From Nageia nagi (Eukaryota > Pinophyta), in the NCBI GenBank assembly GCA_050084985.1, contig JBITNC010000001.1, forward strand, positions 208,444,001 to 208,508,000: a stretch of DNA of 64,000 bases. The letters are read 5' to 3'. Below, in pieces: positions 35,277 to 48,059 of the stretch. Positions within the stretch are counted from its first letter, which is position 1, and the number at the start of each line of letters is the position of its first letter. Position numbers and translations under genes: made by a program. Below the pieces are notes generated by a model. The model ran no database searches and had not been told where the DNA came from. It saw only the letters and a list, made by a program, of their open reading frames with translations.

Positions 35277-37772
35277 AATGATATAGCATACCCAAGAGGT
35301 CTTTGAGAGGCACTTACATTTAGCTAATATAGGTACAAAAATCAAGACTAGCTTATTATTGAAACCATGATGCTAGCAACATGTGAAGAATTATGACCAG
35401 TGTTTATGCTCCTTTTTTCTTAAATTTGATATCACCATTTTTTGATAAAGTTCATTGATATTTTGGTTGTGACTATTTATGATGATATGATCCACATGTG
35501 TTAGAGAAATAGTACTAAAAATAGTATGATGTACTTATTATTTAAGTTCATCTTTTAGGTTGTTAGGTTGGCCTTGGTAAGGGATCTTTGAATATACCAA
35601 ACTAACTATTATCAAGGTGTACAGGAACAACATCATTATCTTATTTTCCATTATATTATCAATTTGAATTACTTTTTGGTCTATGAGGTATTGTATAATG
35701 TTTCTTATATCTTTGCAATTTTTGGTTAAATACCATGGTGTTCTATGATAATTACAAAGTTCTTAAAACTTATAATTTTTAGGAACACCATGTGGGAAAT
35801 GATGTTTGATAATTATTAAAAGTTCAATGAGATATTTGTTTAATAGTACATTAAGTATTTTATCAACACTTTTAGTTAGCTCTATATATTTTTTTATTGT
35901 AAAAAGATCTCTTCCTCTACTTACCATTGTTGTTGCTTTTATTAGTGATGCTAAAATTATTACCATTGGTTATTATTCTTTTGATATTATTTGTAATTTT
36001 ATATAATACAAGATTCCTTTCAAAGTAATTTTTCAATCCTTTACCAAAATACATATCATCATGAACTTGCACCTCTAATTTGAATATTGGTAATAAATCA
36101 TTTACAAAAGTATATTTTAAATCTTGTTTAGTAGTAGTAACTCTATTAGCAATCTTTTTACACATTTTTATAAAATTAGTCAAATATTATCCCTACATTT
36201 GTTTAAATTTGCATAAATCTTTAAATTCATTCCTATTTTGAATATTATACTTGAAAATGGTAATGAATGGCAAAATAAGATCTTCATACTTACTAATGCT
36301 TTTCTCAGGAATAGAACAATTTTACAAGAATATCATGATCATTTAAAAATTCAATAGCTTCTTCTTGAAACTTTCTAACATGTATTTTTGGATCTTGAAA
36401 ACCATTGAATTTTGTAAACTTGATTCTCTTTTTACTAGTGTAAATTTGAGAAATAATATTATCACTCAAAGGATATTTTAAGCAAAATAAGAAATCTTCA
36501 TCATCACTATTAGATCTTGCTTGTTCCAATATTTCTAGCCTTTCCTCTAATTATTTTTAAATATTTTATGGAAGCACAAGAGCCATTTGTGTATTTTGGG
36601 GTTATGTATTTTCTTATGGAGGTTAGGGTGTATTGGATGGATGATTTGGATTTATAGATTAGTTACCTATTACGGGTGGTGGAGCGAGTTGAGGAGGGTT
36701 CATAGGCTATGAAGGGTTTAAAGGTTATGAGGGATTTTAAGGTTATGAAGTGGTATTGGTGGCTTTATTTAATTCTACTTATTTGATTTTTAATAATTTT
36801 CCAATTCTATTAGTCCATTTTTCTTCTATATTATGTAATAGGTAACATATGAAATCAACTTATTAATCATCAATTCCTTTTTCAAAATTATATGACTCCT
36901 ATGCCTCCACTAGGTATTATTTATTAGAGCATTAATTTGATCATGCATATTTTTTATGATTTGGAAATTCAGTTGCAATATCCTTATCTTTATCAAGCAT
37001 ACCTAATTTTTATAGTTCATTGATATATACATAATTTTGCTAAGTGTTATCCTCTTTTTTAAAATGATCTTCATCTATTTCTATTTCTAGATCATCCTAA
37101 GATTCTACTTTTGTAGCATGCACATCATGTGAGCAAGTAGGCACATCATGGGCATCTTCCATTTTGCTATTTAACTTCCTTGTTTTGATGATCCTACATT
37201 TTTATAATGAAATAATGAATCTAAGAAAAGCAAAATGCTCAACTTCAATTCTAATAGCTCATGTTTTTTTAAAATATTTATAATATTTTCAACATTGTTA
37301 GTAATAAAATATTTTATTCTATCAATATGAGACATTAATTCTTTTATTTATATAATATTATCAAGAATAATATCAAGATCATCATTTTTAGATACATTCT
37401 TAGAAGTATTAGCAAAGGTTTCTTGATTTACACTTTCAAAATCCTCATTAACACAATATATGTTATATTTATCAGGGGTTTGACCAATAATATTCATTTA
37501 ACAACTAGAGTTAATAGATTCAAACTCTTCTTGATCAGTATCTATTCAATCATTTGGATGAGGTTAAAAGATCTTAGGAGGTATAATGAGATTAACACTA
37601 ATGCTCCTTCTAGCTTTATTAAAGTGAACTTTCCCTTTATAAAATTTGGTTTGTTCCTTAGCAAAGAGTATTTTTGATATAAATGCATAATAAACCCTAG
37701 TTTTATCATTTTGATGTTTAAATATCTAAATGAAATATTGTAAAGGAAATAAGAGTAAAAAAAAGGATTCAT
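35277..37772 (-). pseudogene. gag: Element D gag (decayed)
   Basis: Starts at the ATG at 37772 (MNPFF, matching MNPF of C and MNLF of E). The capsid core is well preserved at 36529-36305: DDEDFLFCLKYPLSDNI, KKRIKFTKFNGFQDPKIHV and RKFQEEAIEFL. The middle portion at 36183-35917 includes NFIKMCKKIANR, parallel to DFVKVWIHIANK in C. The nucleocapsid motif at about 35760-35700 reads ELCNYHRTPWYLTKNCKDI, with both Cys and the first His retained. The tail near 35330 reads LIFVPILAKCKCL, comparable to FVPSYTKC in E. Several frameshifts. Confidence 0.85.
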
Positions 37773-37841
37773 GACTTACTTTGAAGAAGGATTTCCTAGA
37801 GGCAAACCTAGGTGTGTAAGAGTAGTAGGATTCACAAGAAA

Positions 37842-38534
37842 TGTAGACCATAAATTATGTAAATAATAAATATAAACACAATATAAATATACTAAGATGA
37901 TACTTAGTCAAATATATAGATAAATAAATGAAAAGCATGTACCTAATTATGATATGACAATCCTCAAGATATGGAAAGGGAATATGGAGGATTGGATCAA
38001 ACTAGAGATAAACTTTGGTGGGGATGATGAATCATACAAAACCAAATGATGAAATCGCCTCTATTTGTAGCTTTATATCATGAATTAATATGATACCAAT
38101 GATATATTGAATTTATGACATTAACAACATTAAACCTATATAATTAGATAATGTGTAAAATATAGCATGTAATAATAGCTTAGAGGAAATAGATCTTCCA
38201 ATAGGTGGCAACAAGAGATATCATAAGTATGATGTATGGAACAACCACCTATTAGAGAGATTTGATAGGGATGTTAACCTCTAACTTCTATATTTATAAC
38301 CATTAAGGAAATATAAAGGAGTGAAAGTTGACTCATAGAAATAATATAATCCTTTTTGTATTCAAGATACTTTAAAATATGAACCATGGTAAATAATATA
38401 ACATTTAATATAATACAAGGTATTGCATTGTAATATCTACTTTATCTTAGCATTTGTAATATCTATTTTAAAACTTTGAGATATATCTAAATATGATTTA
38501 TCAAAAAATAATAAATCATTTTTAGGTGTTCATA
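37842..38534 (-). repeat. 5' LTR of element D (right copy)
   Basis: Begins TGTAGACCATAAATTATG and ends GGTGTTCATA, followed by GTTGG. Includes ACATTAACAACATTAAACC at the place of the palindromic module in C-type LTRs. Confidence 0.9.
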
Positions 38535-38539
38535 GTTGG

Positions 38540-39392
38540 CCCTTAAGGAGCCAACTAGGGCACATTGTTGTGCAAATATGATCACTGATGTAGATATATT
38601 GTAGAAAAATCACATTCTACTAGATCTATGGATGCCTCACTAAAATCTTCCTCATAGGTTAACTCCCTATTAAGAGAACAAGTGCAATTCTAAAATTCCA
38701 CCAAATGGATTCAAAACATAGAAAATTTTAACAACTATTTGTAGAAAATTAGTTAAAATTTATACTTTTTGACTTCCTCATTTTGCTATAGTGGCCTAGT
38801 TTGACTTCCCACTAGTAGGCTTAATTTTAGGAAATAAAATAAAAAACATTAGTATCTTCACCATAAAATTATATTTTTTTTTTTAAATTTATAAGAATAT
38901 AGTCAACATTACTAAATGTATTTTGGCAAATATGACCTTGAGTTTATAAAAGGAGTCATTTATTTTAAGGAATCATTATTGTATATAAATAATAAGTGGT
39001 TATTTATGCATATCACATTCCTATAATATGGCTCAATAGAGAGAAACATTATTTGTAATAAAAATTGCATGAATTAAGTTACAATTTATATCCAAGGAAA
39101 TTAAGATATTTTTTCAAATATAGTCATAGTGCTAAATCACCACAAGTTTATAAAATGATTTCTATGGGTCATCCTTAAAAGTTACTTTGATTCAAAGGTG
39201 GAGAATGCTATGGATGAATTAGGGTAGGGTAACCTCATAGCATGAACATTCATCTCAACCAAAGACCAAATGGTGTTGCAAGCCTCCTAAAATCTCCCTA
39301 GTCTACATGCCTAAGGGTTACTAATGCTACTAAGTCTTTAGTAACTTCTAATAGAAGAAGAGGTTTCCATATCAAAATCAACATATATCTAT
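38540..39392. other. Spacer between D and E, unassigned
   Basis: No conserved frame. A promoter-like TTATAAAAGGAGTCATTTAT occurs near 38947 and an AAAGGTGGAGAATG purine-rich tract near 39195, so fragments of an LTR element could be present, but I could not define ends. Confidence 0.35.
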
Positions 39393-40120
39393 TGTAGATT
39401 TCTAAAAATTATTTATTATTTATTTTATAAATCATATTTAGACATTCTAAATGGCTTAATGCAATGTTACATATGTCAAGATAAAGTTGATTTTACAATG
39501 CAATGCCATGAGTTATATTAAATGCTATATCATATATCAGGAGTCATATTTGGAATATATTGAACATAAAAAATGATTATATTATTGTAATATGTTAGCA
39601 TTCATTCCTTTCTATGTATTTATAGATTATATAAATAGAAGGAATAGGTTGATCTCCACTGATTAGAAATCTTTGATATGATAAGAACTTTTATAGGTGG
39701 TTATCAAATGTAACAATGTCTTTGGATGCCACCTATCATGAGAATATTTTATACTCTAATATATGAAATTTCTATATTTTATGTACATCATAATTTGATA
39801 TATTTCATGTAGTCACCAACATGCTTCCCCTACACTGGAAGTGGCATGCATATTCTATATCAAAGTTTACATATTTTGATGGTTGAGTATTTGATTCATG
39901 CACACAAAGATCCATTGTGAACTCATCACAAATCCATTCTTAATCCTATAAACATTCATTGCTATCTAATTTTAAGGATTGTACATACACTCCATATCAA
40001 GTGCATGCTTTTCATGTATATTTATTATATTTGATATAGTGTACATTTCCATCTCTTCTTATATTGTAGATCAATTTATTTATTATGCACATTCATATGT
40101 TGCATAATTTGAGATCTACA
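39393..40120 (+). repeat. 5' LTR of element E
   Basis: TGTAGATTTC start and GAGATCTACA end. From about 39630 onward it aligns with 54880-55364 (AGGAATAGGTTGATCTCC, CATCATAATTTGA, CAAGTGCATGCTTT). It contains the module 39806-39851. Confidence 0.88.
39806..39851. repeat. Paired-palindrome module in E 5' LTR
   Basis: Block 1 is CATGTAGTCACCAACATGC, the spacer TTCCCCTACACT, and block 2 GGAAGTGGCATGCAT. The 3' LTR version, 55050-55095, reads CATGTAGTTAGCAATGTGC and AAAGCGGCATGCAT. Confidence 0.65.
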
Positions 40121-40184
40121 TATTGGTGAAATTTACATTCTTACACACCTAGATCTTGATCTAAGATATCCCTTATATATATTC

Positions 40185-42623
40185 ATGAATCTATTTTTGT
40201 TATTATCTCTTCCCATACCTAAGGTGCTTCAAGTAATAGCTAGAGAAAATGATAAGACTAGAGTTTATTCTACCGATATTTAAAGATGGATTTAAATGAA
40301 GAATAACCTAGGGTTTTTAAGAATAAGGTTAATTTTAAGGATATTAGGAGAAGTTTTAGGGTTAATCTTAATTTACCTCTACAAGAGCCTAATCTCAATG
40401 ACCAAATGAATATTGATGAAGATAATGATACTAAATCTATAAGCTCTAGCAAGAAGATATATATTAATGGGAAAAATACTAATCAAATTAATATGCCTAT
40501 AGATGATTATTACTTTTAAAATATAATATTGGGAAGCCATGGAGATTATTCTCATAATGATGTTGAATTGAAGAATCAAATAGAATTCATAACCATGTTA
40601 GATCAATAAAGTAATTGCTATGTAATAAAGAAAAGTTGGAATATTATCTTACTAATAATGTTGAAAGTGTTATTGATATTCTAACTAATTATGAATTATT
40701 AGAAGTAGATACTATAGATTTGGAATCCTTATATAGTATGTTATCTTATGAAAATACAAGTTATTTAAAATGGAGGGTCTCTACTATTAATTAGGACATC
40801 TTTAATGGAATGCAAGGTTGCACACACACCATTAGTAGCATACAGGTGGATGCTATAAAACCCCTTAATTAAGTGACCATTGAGAATGATGATAAGGAAA
40901 GAGATGATGATTTTGAACACCTAATTATAAATCCTACACATTACACTATAGGTACAATTCTTGATAAAGGTAAGGGTATTTTGATTAATGAAAAAATTAC
41001 AATAGATGTTAAAAAAACTTGCTACTATAATTGATAATGCCTATATGTATCACCCTAATTGGTCAAAATAAGAACATAATATTAAGATTGATGCTCTTAT
41101 TGATTATTAAGAAACTTAGTCCTTTAACCAAGCTAATGAGAAGCAATAATTAGAGTTAATTTTGGAATTGGTTGATAGGCTTGAACATGAAAGAATCGAT
41201 AGAATAGGACAATTTGTGCCACTTAAAGAAAAGGAACTCAAATATGCAAATAAATATTCCCTTGAAATTAGTAATGTACCACCACAAACCCCTCCACCAC
41301 CCCCAAAGGATAATATACTTACAATTCATATTCAACAGCCAAGACAAGCTCCTATAGTAAAATGATGGATGAAAAAATTGAGAAATTAGAATAAGAGTTG
41401 CTTAATGATGATGATGATTTCATTTTTTTAAATTTCCATTGAATGATATAATTATTTCTAAAGTTACTTTTGCTAAAAAGAGTGTAAAATTTATAAAATT
41501 TGATGGTTTACAAGATCTAAAAATGCATGTAAGAAAATTTCAAGAATAAGCTATGGAATATATTTAGGATAAAGATATGTTTGCAAAATTATTTTCAAGT
41601 AGTTTAAAAGATGATCCATTGAAATGGTATTTTAGTCTTCCTAGAAATAGCATTGATAATTATGAAGAATTTATATATCAATTTTTGAGGCACTTGAAAT
41701 ATAATATTACAAAAAAAGTTCAATTCAAATACTTGTGCAAAATTAAGTAATTACCTAACCAATCTTTTTCTGATTTTGTGAAAATATGCAAATAAGATTA
41801 CTATGCTTGAGAAAGATTTAAAGGAAACTTTTACAATTGATTTATTACTTATGTATAAATTATTAGTTATCTCTAATTATGATTTGACATTAGTTGTGAT
41901 GATAGATATCTTTCTTAAAAAAGATTGCATAAAGAAGATTTATAATATGAAAAGAAACCACAAGTTTCCAATGCTAATGTTGATAAAAGAAATAATAGAT
42001 CACAAAGAAAGATTACAAGGCTAATTGATACAATTGATAATATTCTCAATGTGTTATTGAAATAAGAACTTATTGAGCTTACACTAATGGTTCAACATCA
42101 CTTTTATAATGGTGTTCCTAAAAATTATAAGTATGAAGAATTTTGTAATTATCATAGGACACCAGGGCACCTAACAAAAAATTATAGGATCTTGAGAAAC
42201 ATCATTCAAGAATTCATTTACAAGAAAGTAATTCAGATGGATGATCATGCTAATGCAATCAATAGGTCTATAGAATCTGATAATAAACAATTAGAGATAT
42301 TTATGAATCCATTACAAAACATAAATTAATAACTAAGGGGATTAATTAGTTTGGTAAGTACTTCAAGTTGCATGAATTATTATTTTTCTAACACATGTGG
42401 ATGTAGAAATCATCAACAAAAGACAAGCACAAGCTATAATAGAAGGGTAAAAAAATATGATAAAAAAAAGTATGGAAACCATGCTACTAATAATGTGCAT
42501 GCCTATTTACACATGACCAACAACATGAAATACACTACTAGGAAGGCAACTATTTTTGTACCTTCCTACACCAAATGTGTATGGGTTGCTAAATCAACCC
42601 AAGTATGCAAATTTATTGCCTAA
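40185..42623 (+). pseudogene. gag: Element E gag (decayed)
   Basis: The ATG at 40185 lies 65 bp after the LTR and opens MNLFLLLSLPIPKVLQVI, parallel to C. A proline-rich linker (PPQTPPPPPKDN) occurs near 41280. The capsid core spans 41390-41780: DDDDFIFLNFPLND, KKSVKFIKFDGLQD, then DPLKWYFSLP and NQSFSDFVK. The nucleocapsid motif at 42133-42210 reads YEEFCNYHRTPGHLTKNY, intact except for Tyr in place of the last Cys. The tail has FVPSYTKCVWVAKST and a stop at 42623. A deletion shortens the region near 41780. Stops are mainly at likely CAA/CAG codons. Confidence 0.87.
42480..42527. repeat. Paired-palindrome module within the gag tail of E
   Basis: Block 1 is CATGCTACTAATAATGTGC, the spacer ATGCCTATTTA, and block 2 ACATGACCAACAACATG. 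Homologous single blocks lie at the same place in the gags of C (TTGACACCAACAATGTG, about 25172) and D (35366-35385), so it was present in their ancestor. Confidence 0.65.
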
Positions 42624-42659
42624 AATTAAAAAAAGTAATTAGTAATGTATGATAGGTAG

Positions 42660-43403
42660 TGTTATCACATAAAATTAATTTATGCATTTAAATTTATATA
42701 TTTGGAAATATATGCCTGCACTTATACACACCTAGTTAAAGAGTATTAATGTTATTTTGGATATGGTTAATATATATCATCAACTTACTATATTCTTGTT
42801 TATGTAGGTACATGCTGACCTAAGGAATAGGTCATATTATTATATATATAAATAGGGATATAATAATAAGTACACATCAAGGAGATACATGATCCCATAT
42901 ATGGTCTTGATGATGGTATTCTTTTAGGTATCTCTTAACACTATCATTGGAAGCTAGGTTTGTGTACTTCCTTATATGAGCATCCTAACAATTATTAGTT
43001 TATCTAAGTATCAAAATATGATCATCGAGAGTCCATGTGGAGGAATAGAGTTAGTTAAAAATGGACTATAGTCTAATGAAGACCATTGATGCTCCTTTTG
43101 AGCATGAAATATATCACCCATAGCTCTCTCTTTGGAGCACCTTGCTCTACAAATTCAAGTGCAAACTTTGTTAGTTGTTGAGTCTTGATCACTATCTTCT
43201 ATTTATCGATATTAGGTACATTCCATGAGGTAAGTATACAAATTTAGTCTTATTTTGTGATGTCATTTTGGTTTTATCTATTCATTATCTTCTATATCAG
43301 CTTTTCTTATTATAAATTACTATCCATTAGCTCATAATTACAAATATCCTTCAGGATTATAGGAATTCATTTATTTGCATTCTTAAATTTTTATTTATAA
43401 TCA
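42660..43403 (+). repeat. 5' LTR of element F
   Basis: TGTTATCACATAAAA start and TTATAATCA end. It has a TATATAAATAGGGAT promoter-like box near 42850, also in the 3' LTR at about 50295. It differs in sequence from the C/D/E and A/B LTRs. Confidence 0.93.
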
Positions 43404-43422
43404 TTTTGGTGAACCCAATGTG
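43404..43422 (+). other. Primer-binding site of element F
   Basis: TTTTGGTGAACCCAATGTG directly follows the LTR. It is the same TGGTGAACCC primer type as in A and B. Confidence 0.75.
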
Positions 43423-43496
43423 AATCATAAGTAGTTGTGCTAAAACCATAGGGTTTTAGTTAGGACTAATAACTAATTTGGTGAGTTTTTTTAGAC

Positions 43497-44630
43497 ATGG
43501 ATCAATTAAGATTATTCCTATGAAGTCTTTTTAGAAGAGATCTTGATGAGCTCTTGGGAGATATTCAATGTGATGAACTAGAAGCATCTAATGAAGGAGC
43601 TAACCATGATGATGGAAGTAATAATGATCATAATAAAGCTACTATTGAGGCTATATAAAGATAGATTAATCAACTAGCATGAGGATTAGCTTAGCCAAAT
43701 GATTCATTTAATTTTGGTAGCCCTCTATGTGATGAGATCCATTTATGCATGCCATCATTGGATTATAAAGATACTAAGTTTTGTAATTTTATTGGGGAGG
43801 GAGATCCCAGGAGAAATTTTTAAGGGTTTAAATATGAGTGTGAGCTCAAAATCAATGTGGATTCAAGATTATAGGCAAAGTTCTTTTCTCATAGTTTAGA
43901 AGGAGAGGCTCATGAATGATTCTATTTTTTACTTAAAATGTTAGTTACATCATTTAAATAATTAAGCAACTTATTTATATAATAGTATAAGCATAACATT
44001 AAGCATGAAGTCATGGTTTTAGATCTATGTGCTATGAGGCAAGGTAGTAATGAAAATCTTAAAAAGTTTATCATGTGATTCAAAAAGACATGGTAACAAA
44101 TCAAAAATAAGCTCATAGAAAAAGAGGTAAATAATATCTTCAAGGAGGCTATCATATTATCCTTACAATCTTATGTCATTGATTATACACATATAGCATT
44201 TTTTTATATGGCATATAAGCTATTGGAAAAATAAAAAGTCCTTATGAAATTAAGGCTTGTGAAATATCAAGATAATGATAAGCCTAGGGCCAAGGATAAG
44301 CAGCCATAATCACCAAAGAAAGATAAATCCATTCATGTAGTAAAAAAAGCAAATGAAAAGAAAGAAAGAAAATTCATAAATTTTTTATACCTCCTAGGTC
44401 TATCTTGAAAGATCTAATGGCAAAGGGACTATTATAGCCTTTACCTAAGTGAGAAAAATAAGTTAGCAAGAGGTTAGCATGGTACAAGGATGATAGATAC
44501 TATGAATATCATCAAACCAAGGTGCATGACACTAATGGGTTTGGATACCTAAGAAACAAAATATAAATGTTCATAGAGGATGGATTCTATGTGTGTCCTA
44601 CTAAAGTTAAAGATATAGGATAGGAGTAGC
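43497..44630 (+). pseudogene. gag: Element F gag (decayed)
   Basis: The proposed ATG at 43497 lies 94 bp after the LTR. The capsid part, from about 43770, reads KFCNFIGEGDPRRNF, a stop, GFKYECELKINVDSRL, then FFSHSLEGEAHE and a stop where Trp is expected. It continues ENLKKFIM and IEKEVNNIFKEAII, following the general capsid pattern of plant Ty3 elements. A degenerate nucleocapsid motif at about 44490-44590 reads YYEYHQTKVHDTNGF; its cysteines are lost. Frameshifts and stops prevent an intact product. It differs clearly from the longer C/D/E Gag. Confidence 0.8.
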
Positions 44631-44964
44631 ATATCAATGTAATTTTCCATGAAGAAGTGGTTATAGCACTTACAAGAGGAAGACCAAGACAAGTAATAGA
44701 TCCTATCACATGTGAAAAGGAGATCCCTAAAGATAAGATAAGTTTTGACCTAATTAAGCAACTCAAGAATACATAAACTAAGGTTAGTTTATTTGAATTA
44801 CTTCAAATTTTAGAACCTCATAGATTTTCTAGAATAGTTAGATAGATAGGAACATCTCAATCACTACTTTTGTAAAAATTGAAAAAATATGGAGTAAATA
44901 AGATGTTATCACTTTTCACCCTAGTGAAAGGCCTAGCAAGGGTGTAAGCTAGTTACATCCACCA

Positions 44965-45350
44965 TTATTTATTAAAGTGAATATCTTTGGCAATACAATT
45001 AAAAGAGCATTGATAGATGGTGGGGAAGCTTTGAATATTACCACCACTCACTTGCTTTCATATTTTGATCTAAATTTATTACCTCCAAGATAAGAGACTA
45101 CCATGAGAGTTTAGGGGTTTCATGGTGTTCCAAATAAATGTGTAAGAATTATCACACTTTTGATCAAAGTAGGAAATAAGGTACTTCAAACTATCTTCTA
45201 CATTACAAATGGAAAACCTTCTTTTAATTTCATTCTTGGAAGACCTTGAATAGATGACATGGAAGGAGTAGCATCCACTTTATATAGGTGTTTCAAGTTT
45301 TGTTTTGAAGGAAATGTTTACAAGGTAGAAGTATATGAGCAAATAGATAA
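44965..45350 (+). pseudogene. pro: Element F protease
   Basis: Retropepsin domain. The active-site motif at about 45010 reads RALIDGGEALNITT; Asp is kept but the usual D-S/T-G triad is D-G-G. The C-terminal landmark is FNFILGRP, a stop for Trp, IDDMEGVASTLYRCFKF (about 45220-45300), matching the family's GRPW...ST-x-H pattern. A linker, open at 45781-46008, leads to RT. Confidence 0.83.
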
Positions 45351-46023
45351 GTAGTGTAATTATCTTCTCCTTGAGATATTTGTTCCATATGAGGTAGAAG
45401 ATGAGGCTATCCTAGCTAAGGATGAGTAGATCTATAAAAAAGTATTATAGAGAATTGACATTAAGGATATCAAGTTTGATTCATACACCATCATGGATGT
45501 CAATAACATCTGTATAGAGAGAGAATTGTATGGATACTAGGAGGATTAGGAAGAGGACCTCCCATGTTCCTCTAAGCTACATAAAGATCAATGGCAATCC
45601 TCTTTAAAGGAAATCATATAGAAAAACAAATGTTGCATTATTTTGTATCATGGAGATGGTCATAATGGTTAGGATAGTTTTTTGTTATTAATGTAAGAAT
45701 ATGAATGGGTAAGATATGATCAAAATTGCTTTGTTATTGAATGTGGAATAGATGATTAAGATGTAATACATGCTATAGACTTGTTTGAGAATGATGATGC
45801 TTTCTTAGAATCTATGGGTGCTAGAATTGAATATCCAACTAGGCATGAAAAGAGGACTTATAAATATTGTTTAGATGTACATGCTTGCTTTGGTGAATCC
45901 ATGGAAGATAAAATCAAAGGGTTGGGAGAGTTTCCATTTCCCACACCATCAAAATCAAAGATGACTTGGTTGAATGAAGAGATAGAGGAGGTTAACATTG
46001 GTTCTTAAGAGATACTATGACTC

Positions 46024-47480
46024 TTGAAAATGGGCAAGCTCCTTGAGGAACCTTTGAAAAATGAGTTGATTCAATCTTTTCATGATTATTATAAATTGTT
46101 TGCATGGTCATATAAATATATGCCTAGATTAAATGAAAATTTTGTGGTACATAACTTGGTTGTGGAGAAAGGAGCAGTTCCTATAAAGCAAAAACCAAGA
46201 AATATACCTTTTCAAGTTTCTTTACTAGTCAAGAATGAAATTGAGAAACTATTGGAGGTTGGCTTCATTAGGTCCATTGATTATTTAAAATGTATGGCCA
46301 ATGTAGTATTGATGAAAAACCTATAGGTGAAATTAGAGTATGTATTGATTTCAAAGATCTCAATAAAGCATGTTTGAAAGATGATTTCCCACTACCCAAC
46401 CTAGATATGATCACTGATCATTTGGTAGGTTATGAGATGTTATCATTTATAGATAGATTTTTAGGATATAATCAAATCAAAATTAAGAAGAGTGATCAGC
46501 ATAAAATAACCTTTATAACTCCTTGGGGAAACTTTTTCTACAAGGTAATGCCATTTATTCTTAAGAATACAGGGGCCATATATCAAAGAGTAATTACAAC
46601 CATGTTCCATGACTTCATTCATAAAATAATATAGGTCTATGTAGATGAAATATTGATAAAATCAAAGAATAAATAAGACCATGTCAAGGATGTAAAACAT
46701 AACATATGAATGGATGAAGCAATACAAGTTAATAATCAAGCCTAAAAAATGTGTATTTAGGGTATCATCATGAAAACTCTTAGGGCACATTATCTCTAGG
46801 AGGGGGGTTGAGGTGGATCCAAAGAAGATGAAGGCCATCACAAAAATGTCTACTCCTATGAATCTCAAGTAATTTAGAAGCCTCCAAGGTAATATTCAAG
46901 CTATTAGAAAATTTATTTGTTAATTAATAGATAAGATAGCTCCTATGTCTCATTTACTTAAGAAAGAATTTGAGTTTAAATGGAAAATTAAGTATCAAGA
47001 AGCATTTGATAGAATAAAAGAGTATTTGATACATCAATCAATCTTAGCTCCATATAGGCATGGAGAACCTCTTTAGCTCTATGTCTTAGCTATAGAACAT
47101 GCATTTAGGGTAATGTTGGCAAAGAAGGAAGAAGATGGTAAAGAGAGAGCAATCTACTTTATTAGTAGAACATTGAAAGAATATGAAACTAGGTACACAT
47201 CCATTGAAAAGTTCTATCAATGTATAGTGTTTACTTCTAAGAGGTTGAGGCATTATATGATCAATAGCACAACACATGTACTTACTTAAGTAGACCCATT
47301 AAGATATCTAATGTCAAAACCATGCCTTAATGGAAGGTTAACAAAATGGATAATGCTACTTCAGGAGTTTAATCTCAAGTTTGTGAAATAAAGATCAATT
47401 AAAGGGTAGGTAGTTGCAAATTTTGTTGCAAAGTTTCCCACAGAAGATAGTATGAAACTCAAAGAAGAATTTTTAGGATG
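46024..47480 (+). pseudogene. pol: Element F reverse transcriptase and RNase H
   Basis: RT begins with FAWSYKYMPRLNENFVVHNL and KQKPRNIPF (46080-46210). After a frameshift near 46300 it continues IRVCIDFKDLNKACLKDDFP, then FIDRFLGYNQIKI with the first catalytic Asp, TPWGNFFYKVMPF, and VYVDEILIKSK near 46635, where the YVDD box is YVDE. The RT thumb is frame-shifted (46680-46960). RNase H follows: LLKKEFEFKW, AIYFISRTLKEYETRYTSIE and KRLRHYMI (47150-47260), then WIMLLQEFNLKFV. Stops sit at likely CAG/TGG codons. It would synthesise element cDNA in the particle; as it stands it is inactive. Confidence 0.92.
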
Positions 47481-47488
47481 AATGTGCT

Positions 47489-48000
47489 TTGGTAGAAACC
47501 ATAGAATGTATAGAAGAAGATTTCTTATGGACTTCTTGTGAAGACAACAAGACTATTTACATTCCTTTTTTAGAGGTTTCAAAACTTTGGAAAATATATT
47601 TTGATGGATCATGGTGTATGCAAGGGTTAGGAGTAGGAATAACATTGATATCACCTCATAATGATGTTATTCTTATGTCATACAAACTATCATTTGTATG
47701 TACTAATAATATGGTAGAATATGAAGCTCTTATATTAGGATTGAGAGTAGCTATAAAGATTGGTGTTATGCATTTGTATATTTATAGAGATTCATAGCTG
47801 ATAGTGAATCAAGTCAATGAGATCTACAACACCCAGGATGAGAAACTTATTCTATATAAAGTCCTTATTGCAAAACTCCTTACTTGCTTTGAAGAGTATC
47901 AATTAAAAAACATTCCAAGGAATAATAATAGGTTGGTAGATGCAATGGAAAGTTTAACTTCACTTATACCAATTAAGATAGAAGGTAGGGAGACTACGTT
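47489..48000 (+). pseudogene. pol: Element F second (plant-type) RNase H
   Basis: A 102-codon open frame from 47489 reads WKIYFDGSWCMQGLGVGITL, then VCTNNMVEYEALILGLRVA, both standard landmarks of the extra RNase H found in Tat/Ogre elements. The DGS Asp and the Glu of EYEAL are present. After a single TAG (47798), IVNQVNEIYNTQDEKL and a PRNNNRLVDAMESL tail follow; the latter resembles the conserved R-x-x-N-x-x-AD-x-LA-x-L motif. Confidence 0.9.
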
Positions 48001-48059
48001 CACTATCAAGAACTTGGGAACTCCATCAATTATTGAGGAGGACTTGAAAATGGTTTATG

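Larger units (their letters stand above)
30543..38534 (-). mobile_element. Element D: non-autonomous Tat-like element, same family as C, minus strand
   Basis: LTRs are 30543-31205 and 37842-38534, reverse complements of the C-type LTR. Target duplications are ATTGG (30538-30542) and GTTGG (38535-38539), differing by one G/A change. A degenerate primer site (minus strand TTTCTTGTGAATCC) adjoins the right LTR and a purine tract (CCAAAGAAGATAAAA) the left one, fixing the minus direction. Contents are gag 37772-35277 on - and a PMD ORF on + (antisense to D). No pol was found. Only 60 bp separate it from the end of C. Confidence 0.88.

Noticed and set aside
38900-39392. Possible additional LTR with a primer site (TATCAAAATCAACAT near 39372)
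   Set aside because: Ends, partner LTR and target duplication could not be found; the match to an initiator primer site is weak.
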